Assembly: GCF_018294505.1 (NCBI RefSeq)
Contig: NC_057811.1
Location: 23,398,025 to 23,462,024 of the forward strand
Length of the DNA stretch: 64,000 nt
Reading direction: 5' to 3'
DNA from: Triticum aestivum
Lineage: Eukaryota > Streptophyta > Magnoliopsida > Poales > Poaceae
Position numbers and translations under genes: made by a program. The first letter of the stretch is position 1. Each line of letters begins with the position of its first letter. The notes beneath the pieces are model-generated. The model was not told the origin of the DNA. It worked only from the letters and a program-made list of their open reading frames with translations, and ran no database searches. Below, piece by piece: positions 56,426 through 64,000 of the stretch.

Positions 56426-57913
56426 CACTAGTAGAAAAACGACCTTACGTTCAGCTCATTAGTCCCGGTTTGATTACAACCCGATACTAATGATACCATT
56501 AGTCCCGGTTCTAACCGCTATGCATTAGTCCTAGTTCATTTGTGACCTATAGTCCCGCTTTGTGTCGCAAACCAGGACTAAAGGGGTGGTGGCAGGCTGG
56601 CGTTCGGCCGGGGCCCCATGAGACCCTTTAGTCCCGGTTTATGACACAAACCGGGACTATAGGTTAGCCCTTTAGTCCGGGTTGGAGCCACCAACCCGGA
56701 CTAAAGGGGTTCTGCAATTTTCAAACTTTACCCCCCCCCCTCCCCTGTATCGCCTTTCAGTTTTGAAAAAAAAAAATAAGAAAAACTTCAAAAATTAAAA
56801 TCCTTCAAGATGTAGTTATGATACTACATCTACTAGTTAGGGAAATTTAAAAACATAGATTTCGACATGTTTTGCAAAAAAATATTATGAAAAAGTAAAA
56901 CAATGTTTGCATACGATGTCGAAAAAAAGTATAATCTATACCAATATAAAAAGACCCAAAGGGGCAGATCCAATTAATCTCGGCCATCAAATCATGTCAA
57001 TCGAACGACTTAGACTGCTTCAATGCCGAGCGCTCAACACGTTTAGCGTGCAGTTAATTTCATGCCAAAAATAGTGCTAATCACATAATAACACGCAAAT
57101 AATATCCTACTTAATATCCGCATACACTAAATATACTTTCAAATTAACGTGCATTGCACGTACACATTCACTAGTATATCAAAATGCTCAGCACGAAAAG
57201 CCGATTCCGATTTTGACCACCGTAGGCCGTTTTGCAAATTTTTAGAATCCTCGAATTATGAAAGACAAAAAAATAATGCTCAAATTTCTGTTTTTTTTGA
57301 ATTTTGGTCAAACATTGGTCAAACTACTTATTTAAGAAATATCAGTGTTAATAAATAATTATTATTTTGTATAATAATAGTTTCAAACTCAAACGGTGAA
57401 AGGTGTGACTTCATGCTCAAGCTAAACTCCTAAGGTTTAATAGGATTGACATCTTACTATTGTCAGGAAAACAACAAGTGAAGACTTGGAAACTAGGGTG
57501 AATAGAACTCGAAAGTTAAGCGTGCTCAGGCTGTACTAGTGAGAGGAAGGGTGACCGGCCGGGAAGTTAGACGATTTGGAATATTGAGTGCTCCACACTT
57601 GAGCAGTGATGAGGGGTGATTAGATATTAAATTCTCAAATAGTTTAGAAATTTGAAAATCAGAAAAAAAAATCTTTTCAAAAAAAATCAACAAAATTCCT
57701 TTAGTCCCGGTTGGTACACCAACCGGGACTAAAGGTCCCCCAGTCCCCGGCGCGGGCTCGTGCCACATGGTGGGCCTTTGGTCTCCGTTTGTGTTGAACC
57801 AGGACTAAACGCGGGGGAGGGGGGGGCTTTAGTCCCCACCCTTTAGTGCCGGTTGTAGAACCGGGACTAAAGGTCCTGACGAACTAGGACTAAAGCCCGA
57901 TTCTGCACTAGTG
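56426..57913. mobile_element. Short non-autonomous CACTA in WAK intron 1
   Basis: Starts CACTAGTAGAAAAACGACC and ends TTCTGCACTAGTG, with GTC at 56423-56425 and 57914-57916. TTAGTCCCGGTTT / AACCGGGACTAA subterminal palindromes occur at both ends. No ORF of note. A 5S rRNA-like block lies inside (57503-57572). Confidence 0.88.
57503..57572 (+). other. 5S rRNA-like segment within the CACTA
   Basis: TAGAACTCGAAAGTTAAGCG, TGCT and about 30 bp later GGGTGACC...GGGAAGTT match the internal promoter half of plant 5S rRNA in order and spacing (A box AAGTTAAGCGTGCT, then GGAAGGGTGACC). The outer 5S regions are absent, so it is not a functional rRNA gene. Identification is from recalled 5S sequence. 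Confidence 0.6.
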
Positions 57914-58261
57914 GTCATTGAATAAATTCATAATCATATTAATGCTAGCCTACACATTATTTCCAATAACTTCTCAGTCTCCGATCTCCCAGAAAAATCG
58001 ATTTTTTTTAAAATAAATCAAAAAAATTTCAACAAAATTCTTTTAGTCCCGGTTGGTAGCGCGGGCTCGTGCCATGTGGTGGGCTAAAGGGGGGGACCTT
58101 TAGTCCCCACCCTTTAGTGCCGGTTGCAGAACCGGGACTAAAGGTCCTTGCGAACCGGGACTAAAGCCCGATTCTGCACCAGTGGACATTGAATAAATTC
58201 ATAATCATATTAATGCTAGCCTACACATTATTTCCAATAACCTCTCAGTCTCCGATCTCCC
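57914..58261. repeat. Tandem duplication of the CACTA end and flank
   Basis: The last part of the CACTA and about 80 bp of flank are repeated 271 bp on (TTCTGCACTAGTGG at 57901 versus TTCTGCACCAGTGG at 58172, followed by TTGAATAAATTCATAATC in both). Small gaps and substitutions separate the copies. Confidence 0.88.
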
Positions 58262-58692
58262 GGGGATGTATCTGGTGTACCGGGGTAATTGGTGCTACTG
58301 GTGCATCGGTTCCCTATTGCACGTTAAAAAATGTTCGAAAAAACTATGAAAAAGATTTAGTGCATTGACACAACATCAATGTATCTTGTCACAAAAATTC
58401 AAATCAAAAATTGAAACGTTGCTTGAGATACAAAAATGACAAATTTGACACTGAATAGTACATAACACAACTTGGGCTTCAGTTTTGGCCCATTAACACA
58501 TTGATGTAAAATTTCTCATTTTTGTATCTCCAGCAATGTTTTGATCTTTTATTTGAATTTTTGTGACAACATAACAATGATGTTGTGTAAATGCACTAAT
58601 TTCTTTTGGATTTCTTCGAATATTTTTGAATGTGCAATGGGGTCCGGTACACTGGTAGCACCAATTGCCCCGGCACACCAGATACGGTCCCC
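58262..58692. mobile_element. Mutator-like foldback MITE
   Basis: 431 bp with arms of about 200 bp. Start GGGGATGTATCTGGTGTACC, end matching its complement, ending CCAGATACGGTCCCC. 9-bp flanks CGATCTCCC (58253-58261) and CCATCTCCC (58693-58701) differ by one base. Minus-strand and plus-strand ORFs across it are chance frames. Confidence 0.8.
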
Positions 58693-59177
58693 CCATCTCC
58701 CTTCCAAGCAACAATGCACACCCTCTGCATCTCGCTACCTCCAGCTCCTCCACCATCCCTTTCTTATGTGGTGTTCTCCTCTCCTCCATGTCTGGGCAGA
58801 TCCTGCAACATTCTCCCGCTTGCAGCTCAAATGATGAGTGTGTAGCATCCATTTTAGTGTTGCAAAGAAGGAGGTCAGAGCTCAAGGCATATGCACAAAT
58901 GCATCTAGCAATTCGTCTCTAAGGCGGGCACCTCACACGTGTCATGTGGATGCACACACTCGTGCCTACCAGGCTCTACTGGTTTACTTATACCGCAACT
59001 CTATCTTCTAGTGGTTCGATTCTTTTTTTCCTCGAAAAGGGGATTACCCCGGCCTCTGTATCACAGGATTCACACAAATAGGGCTTATACCACAACTCCA
59101 ACTTCTAGCAGATGGATTCTACTGGCCGAAACCAGCACCACGATCATCAGTAAGGGCATCACCACATCAGCTTCCTA

Positions 59178-59537
59178 GGGGAAGTATCCGGTGCACCAGA
59201 GCTTGCTGAGCACCTGGCTTTGGGTTGAACTTATAAATGTTTAAAAATTCTAAGAAAAAGTTAGCATATAACCACAACATGAGTCTAGAATATCACAAAA
59301 ATTCAAGTCCAAACTCGAAAAACAAAATAAAAAATAATATACCTGGTGATATCAGTCCAAATCTATAGCCCAACTTACATTAGATACTATTCACTATTAA
59401 ATTTGCCTATTTTTTTTCTAAACCTGTGTTATAAATTTTGGTTCAAAATTGAGTGACACTTTAGGTAGCAATACAATCTATGTTATATATTTTTAAAAAT
59501 TGTTCAATACTTTTCAGGATGCACCAGTTATTCTCCC
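59178..59537. mobile_element. Possible related foldback element
   Basis: Ends GGGGAAGTATCCGGTGCACC and GGTGCATCC-type complement (ATGCACCAGTTATTCTCCC) resemble those of the 58262 element. No matching 9-bp flanks were seen. Confidence 0.4.
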
Positions 59538-59796
59538 TAATCCAAAGTGAGGTTAGTGTCGTTGGATGGGAACCATGGTCCCAACAACGTTCGGCACTGT
59601 CATGGGAGCTGTGGTAACTTTGTCTAATTATCCTTTTATTTTTGCCGAGGGGTGTGATGTTCAATACTTTTCATTTGGACGGAGATGTATCATTCTATAG
59701 GCCCAGAAAGCTCTTTATTCAACATCCCCGTCTAGTAAGTTTCTCGTCTCCAGAAAATTGAAGTATAGGACATCCGTTGTGGGGGTATCATAGCTA

Positions 59797-60027
59797 CCCC
59801 CGGTCCGGTTTATCGGGACTCGTCATATTTTTCATTAAACTTTGACTATGTATGTGATTACCAAAATTTAAAGTATATGGTACAAAACTATATTATTAAA
59901 TTTGCATTTGATAGAGTTTTCCCGTGATATAATTTTTGTGACATATGGTTCAAGTTTTACTAGTTAAATCTGTAGTCAAACTATGACCCAAAACAAAAGG
60001 AGAGCTAATAAACCCGGACAGATGGAG
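59797..60027. mobile_element. Stowaway-type MITE, degenerate left end
   Basis: Left CCCCGGTCCGGTTTATCGGG, right GCTAATAAACCCGGACAGAT then GGAG, TA at 60028-60029. Outer left bases have diverged, so the left limit is approximate. Confidence 0.6.
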
Positions 60028-60257
60028 TAGTATCATGCATATCAACTAGGCCATTTCGTTGAGTTGGCATATAATTAAGTGAAGAAAGCATAGGTGTTGA
60101 ATCATATCGCGATGTCGTATCATAATATATAATGCGCTACTACATGTCCTGCACGCCAACAAATGAGGTCATATAAATTACTAACATACAATAACTTGTA
60201 CGATAAAGATAATATCACACACCGATATCATATGCATAATATTACTATACCATAGTA

Positions 60258-60906
60258 CTCCCTCCGTCCGGGTTTATTAGACCTCTTAGCAAATTAACCA
60301 CGTCCCATTTTTGTAAGGCCCCTAAACTTTCGCAGTAAATTTCCCTCGGTTCTCTCTTATGCATGCGCGCAGGATTGGTTAGGCAGCCGCATCATTAGCT
60401 GCATGCACTACGCAATAACTGCTCGGCTAGTGCTAAACGTGAGCGTTAGGCTAGCCATAGTGGGGGTAACATAAGTAGTAACATGCACTTGGGACTCGTA
60501 AACATGCTTATGTGGCAGGCAATTAAAGAGAAGAGAGATGATTATAGTAACATAGGTAGATACTGTAACATAATAAATGTGATGCTACTATGTGTCATGC
60601 ATGGCATGAGACCACCTATGATACTAATCTATGATACTATGCACTATGAATGTAGTATCATACACTAGTATCATATGCATGATACTAGTATATGTTACTC
60701 CCCACTATGACCAGCCTTATTGGCCAAGTGAAAAAGGGAAGCGGGCTAGCAGCTGCATGCCGTATATTGAGCTACTCTGGTTGGCCATTGGCATCCTCCG
60801 GACAATGCATTCTTAGCCTTAATTAAATCACCCATCATCTGTATTAACTTTTTTCCTTGCTACCTGAGTTTCTGCATGCAGGCCCAATAAATCCGGACGG
60901 AGGGAG
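60258..60906. mobile_element. Stowaway-type MITE hosting a second MITE
   Basis: Starts CTCCCTCCGTCCGGGTTTAT, ends ATAAATCCGGACGGAGGGAG, TA at 60256-60257 and 60907-60908. Interrupted by the element at 60449-60716. Its right end lies 41 bp from the WAK exon 1 donor. Confidence 0.85.
60449..60716. mobile_element. Tourist-type (PIF/Harbinger) MITE nested in the Stowaway
   Basis: 268 bp. Start GGCTAGCCATAGTGGGGGTA, end TACTCCCCACTATGACCAGC plus C, TTA at 60446-60448 and 60717-60719. Confidence 0.85.
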
Positions 60907-60948
60907 TACTCCCTACGAGCAGCCTAAGAGTGTAGCAAACACACATAC

Positions 60949-61939
60949 CTTTGCATCCGCCTGGAAGGTAGAGATTGCCGCCTTGGTAACCGCGTTTGCA
61001 GGTGCAGAAATAGCCTCCTCTCCTTGTTTTCATGCGTTCGATTCGGTTGCCGTCGCAGAAGCTGTGATTTCCAACAATCTCCCAGTCAAAGGAAACGGGA
61101 ACTGCCATTTGCTGACCTGCCTGTAGCATGTCATTATAGACGGAGGTGTTTTGGAACCACCCATGGTTGGCGATGAACACATGCACGGGAAATCGCTCCA
61201 TGTCTGCGCTACGGTTCCCAAGACCCAACGATGTGAGCTGCACGTCATAGTCGGACATGCTACTGCTGCGGTATACTTTGGCCTCCTGGTCACCGGGGGC
61301 GAATGGGTCCATGACGATATCCGCACGGCAGCAGCCTGTTCCGCCGGAGCATTCCACGACGGCATCGGGTGTCATGCGTGCAGCAGGTCGAAGACCCTGG
61401 CAGAGCGAGGTGCAGCTGGCAAGAGTGACGTTGCCACTCTTCACCGTCGCCTGCACGTTGCAGCCCGTCAAGATGAGCTCGTTCCACGATGATAGGGTGT
61501 AGGGCCCGTCTTCATCGTCCCAAAGGCCGGTGCTGAACGTGCCCTTGCCGTTGCCATCGGCGTCGAAGTCGATTTTGATGTCACCGTTGTGTTGCGCCAT
61601 TAAAGAGGAAAACTCGATCGACATGACCTGGAGAGTGGCGTCGCCGTCGAGCAGCAGCCGTGCGTCGCCGCCGGTAGTGTCGCAGGTGAGGTTGAACCCT
61701 GGCAGGTAGCAGCTGGGGTCCGGGCCAAGGCCGAACGGGTACGGCACGTCCACGCCGCCGCAGGACGTGACGCAGTTGGGCATCCCTATCGTCGCTGGAC
61801 CTGGGTCACCTGCTGCTGCTGCAGATGCTCCAGCGGACAACAACATGAGTAGTAGTACTAGTTCCGCTGCGGCTATTGGAGCTACTATGGCCGCGGAGAT
61901 GATTATTTGCGCCATTGATGGATGGATAGATGGATGCAT
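60949..61939 (-). CDS. WAK exon 1: signal peptide and first GUB_WAK module
   Basis: The first ATG is 61939; the in-frame ATG at 61915 (MAQIIISAAIVAP) gives a cleaner signal peptide (LVLLLMLLSAGASA). Then CVTSCGGVDVPYPFGLGPD, YLPGFNLTCDTT and a long cysteine-bearing region with N-glycosylation motifs (NLT, NRS, NTS, NHS). It ends in an EGF-like piece (GGYFCTCKRGYQGG, GGCK) that seems to have lost its first cysteines. Donor GTATGT after GCAAAG. Residues 1-330 of the model. Confidence 0.8.
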
Positions 61940-61986
61940 AGATGGAGCTAGCTAGCCCGTCTCTGGCTACCTATATACTCCTATTC

Positions 61987-61994
61987 CTTTATAC
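61987..61994 (-). promoter_or_regulatory. TATA box of the WAK gene
   Basis: TATAAAGG on the minus strand, with a second TATATAG at 61971-61977. The first would start transcription about 25-30 bp on, just before ATG 61939. Confidence 0.45.
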
Positions 61995-62507
61995 GGTAAG
62001 CATTGAGATTCAGGTCTCACCTTGCTCGATAGCTAAGTAAGTATATTTAGTTACGTCTAGCCTTTCGATCAGCGACCACTGATTATTAAACACAAGACAA
62101 TGAGTTATACTCCTATTCCTTTATACGGTACATAAACTGAGAATAAGAGTATGTTATTCTGATATAAATATGCACTCCTATTCAGGGTGAAAGCTAGACT
62201 TCAACGGCCTTTTGCGATAAGACAGCGACGCCTTGAACGCGTCGTCCATCGAGCGATCGAGCGCGTCAAGGTCCCAACCTGAAATGCCGCAAGCAGTTCG
62301 ACGAAAGTGCAGCACTGGACCAGGACGGATTCAATAAGCATCCAACGCTAAGATGTGGTCACTGATTCCACGTGGAGATCCGGCTACGGGCATCTGCCAT
62401 GGGATGATCAAAGTACCATGAGACTTTTCGCCTTACCATACGTAAGGGATAAAAAATTGATCACTTCACTTCCTTTTGTTTGGTCAACATGTGAAGAGCT
62501 CTATCAG
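61995..62507. other. Promoter-side flank of WAK, no element recognised
   Basis: TACTCCTATTCCTTTATACGG-like sequence occurs at 61977 and again near 62109, a short direct duplication that includes the WAK TATA box. Nothing else recognised. Confidence 0.4.
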
Positions 62508-62710
62508 TGTTGGTTTCCATTTTGAAAGCTGGAGAGTTGATTTCTATTCACCTTGATCAACTGATATTACAGAGTACAACATATATCTCCATAGGGAGAG
62601 AGCAAGCGCTCCTGAAAACAAGGCACGCAGGCCATGAGCGTTGCTAGATCCTACAAAGTAGGAGTGGACTAAGTTGGTACAACACAACGTTACAGAAATA
62701 CACATGCACA
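62508..62710 (-). repeat. Probable short 3' LTR of the right-hand Copia
   Basis: On the minus strand it would run from TGTGCATGTG to ACCAACA just after the G-rich tract. There is no second copy in the window to confirm it. Confidence 0.35.
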
Positions 62711-62713
62711 CGT

Positions 62714-63994
62714 TTACCCCCCCCCCCCCCCCCCCCTCTCAGCCGGAACTCCATGGGGAAGGACGTTCAGGCTGGCGCGGAACTCATGAAACACCTGAGA
62801 AGGGAGCCCTTTGGTGAACAAATCAGCAAACTGTGAACTGGATGGAACATGAAGAACATGAGCCTCGCCAAGAGCCACATGATCCCGGACGAAATGGAGA
62901 TCGATTTCAATATGCTTTGTCCGTTGATGCTGAACTGGGTTGGAGGCGAGGTAGGAGGCGCTGACATTGTCACAATAAACCACAGTTGCACGGGTTGGGG
63001 GACACTTGAGCTCATGCAGTAGTTGATGTAGCCAGCAAGATTCAGCAACACAGTTTGCGACGCCCCGGTATTCAGCTTCCACACTAGATTGTGACACAGT
63101 AGGTTGCCGCTTCGAGGACCAAGAGATGATGTTATTGCCAAGAAACACACAAAAGCCCGAAGTGGACTTGCGGGTATCCGGGCACCCTGCCCAATCAGCG
63201 TCAGTGTTGGCAATGAGGTCATGAGAGGGTGATTTGTAGAGCTGAATACCATAGTGGGAGGTGCCTTCCAAGTACCGAAGTATCCGTTTGGCCAATTGCA
63301 TATGAGTGTCACGGGGCTCGTGCATGAATAGGCAAACCTATTGGATAACATAGGAAATATCCGGCCGAGTGAGAGCGAGATACTGAAGCGCGCCGGCCAA
63401 GCTCTGGTAGTATGTGGGGTTGGAAATAGGTTGGCCAGCGTGGAGGGATAGCTTGGCAGAGGTGTCGACGGGGGTGGACACGGGTTTGCAATGAAGCATG
63501 TTGGCGCGGTAAAGAGTCTCAAGGGTATATTGTTGCTCACAAAGAAACACGCCGGAGGAGTTGGGAGTAACATTGATGCCAAGAAAATGATGTAATTCAC
63601 CAAGGTCTGACATGGAGAACTCCTTCTTGAGAGATGTAATGATGGAGTGGAGAGTGGCGGGAGTGTTGGCAGTGAGAATAATATCATCGACATATACAAG
63701 TAGGTAGGCAATGGTGGGGCCATGGTGTCGTATGAACAAGGAAGAGTTGCTCTTGGAGGCACAAAACCTAATGGATAACAAGAAGGACTTGAACCGAAGA
63801 AACCATGTCCGAGGAGCTTGTTTCAAACCATAGAGTGACTTGTTGAGGAGATACACATGGTCTGGGCGTGAGGAATCAATAAAGCCGGCTGGTTGTGAGC
63901 AGTAGACAGTTTCTTTGAGATCGCCATGGAGAAAAGCATTTTTGACACCCAGTTGGTGAATTGGCCATGAGTGGGATGTGGCAAGACTGAGCAC
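62714..63994 (-). pseudogene. Copia reverse transcriptase and RNase H, one amber codon
   Basis: One frame. NAFLHGDLKETVYCSQPAGF, LNKSLYGLKQAPRTWF and YVDDII (the catalytic Asp pair) lead through LGELHHFLGINV to GALQYLALTRPDISYVIQ. Then TAG at 63338-63340, where Gln is expected, and the frame resumes VCLFMHEPRD and the RNase H: DADWAGCPDTRKSTSGFCVF, SSVEAEYRGVANCVAE, YCDNVSASYLASNP and HIEIDLHFVRD. The N-terminal pol is outside the window. It ends in poly-Gly from the G-rich tract. Confidence 0.85.
62717..62736 (+). repeat. 20-base C tract
   Basis: An uninterrupted run of C. It coincides with the polypurine tract of the minus-strand Copia, so it may be an expanded primer for plus-strand synthesis. 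Length is doubtful as with any homopolymer. Confidence 0.85.
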
Positions 63995-64000
63995 AACACG

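Larger units (their letters stand above)
52755..60948 (-). other. WAK intron 1, transposon-filled
   Basis: 8.2 kb between exons 1 and 2. It holds a LINE fragment, three Stowaway-type MITEs, a Tourist-type MITE inside one of them, a CACTA with duplicated end, one or two Mutator-like foldbacks and a 34-G tract. The stretches 54135-54980 (AACATTTTT-type degenerate AT repeat) and 55090-56425 hold nothing recognisable. Confidence 0.6.
47887..61939 (-). pseudogene. Wall-associated kinase (WAK) gene with two GUB_WAK modules, frameshifted in the kinase loop
   Basis: Five exons on the minus strand share phase-1 GT-AG junctions: 61939-60949, 52754-52605, 50649-49774, 49669-49646, 48991-47887. They give signal peptide, GUB_WAK plus EGF-like, EGF_CA-like, second GUB_WAK plus EGF-like, micro-exon, transmembrane segment and kinase, about 1048 residues if the frame were intact. 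WAK receptors sit in the plasma membrane and sense the cell wall or pathogens. One base is missing in the ATP-binding glycine loop (near 48730). The second GUB exon starts at an acceptor with no signal peptide, which favours one composite gene over two adjacent ones. Intron 1 (8.2 kb) is full of transposons. A fusion made by annotation of two old neighbours remains possible. Confidence 0.65.
62508..64000 (-). mobile_element. Copia element, 3' part, entering from the right
   Basis: Minus-strand RT and RNase H are followed by a G-rich tract (poly-C on the plus strand, 62717-62736), then a short probable 3' LTR down to about 62508 (TGTTGG on the plus strand). The element is cut by the window edge. 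The LTR limits are a guess, and the other LTR is outside. Confidence 0.7.

Noticed and set aside
57503..57572. Functional 5S rRNA gene
   Set aside because: Only the internal promoter half is recognisable, with several changes, and the ends are missing.
58493..58922. ORFs of 71-130 residues around the Mutator-like element
   Set aside because: They lie across the foldback arms or simple flanks and share no domain.
49774..61939. Two separate WAK genes
   Set aside because: Considered, but the second GUB exon begins at an acceptor in the phase left by the EGF exon and has no signal peptide. One composite gene is simpler, although cDNA is needed.

Overview
This window looks like a chromosomal segment of a large, repeat-rich grass genome. 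Wheat, Aegilops, barley or a close relative is the best fit. The evidence is a BARE/Angela-like Copia LTR, a Fatima/Sumana-like Gypsy LTR that opens TGATACGTCTCCAACG, CACTA ends with TAGTACCGGTT subterminal palindromes, Stowaway MITEs opening CTCCCTCCGT, and WAK and LRR receptor-kinase sequences of grass type. There are no operons, rRNA operons, tRNAs or CRISPR arrays. Family names are from memory; no database was searched.

Layout. 1-9575: nearly complete Copia element (the window opens 3 bases inside its 5' LTR) with a wrecked polyprotein. 9576-11121: spacer with a Stowaway MITE and an unclassified repeat that recurs at 29.5-30.5 kb. 11122-24806: Gypsy-type element encoding only a gag/protease-like protein. 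Its 3' LTR is split by a 6.26-kb CACTA transposon (18192-24451, target duplication CCT). The CACTA carries a four-exon gene with two B3-like domains, a 343-bp tandem array and two long foldbacks. 24813-29480: gene-like island with several unrecognised minus-strand ORFs. 31880-about 41490: Tat-lineage Gypsy element with a 5' LTR, gag and pol but no visible 3' LTR, interrupted by a DNA transposon (39568-41404) that carries a captured-looking gene. About 41490-44690: 5'-truncated LINE on the minus strand. 45.6-46.5 kb: degenerate LRR receptor-kinase pseudogene. 47887-61939: large minus-strand wall-associated-kinase (WAK) locus whose five exons join in one consistent splice phase. 62508-64000: 3' end of another Copia element on the minus strand, running out of the window.

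How the parts relate. Nearly everything outside the WAK locus and the 25-29 kb island is transposon-derived and nested: CACTA in LTR, DNA transposon in Gypsy, MITE in MITE, and a LINE, a CACTA and MITEs in WAK introns. The WAK locus is the main host gene. It would encode a receptor with two extracellular GUB_WAK modules separated by an EGF module, then a transmembrane segment and an RD-type kinase. One base appears to be missing in the ATP-binding glycine loop, and the APE-motif glutamate is replaced by methionine, so it is probably a pseudogene unless the base is a sequencing error.

The most interesting candidate for an undescribed system is the CACTA element. It has no visible transposase but an apparently intact, cleanly spliced two-B3-domain gene, with a TATA-bearing promoter inside an internal copy of the element's own subterminal palindromes. 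The hypothesis, not shown here, is that the protein binds those repeats as a TnpA-like or anti-silencing factor.
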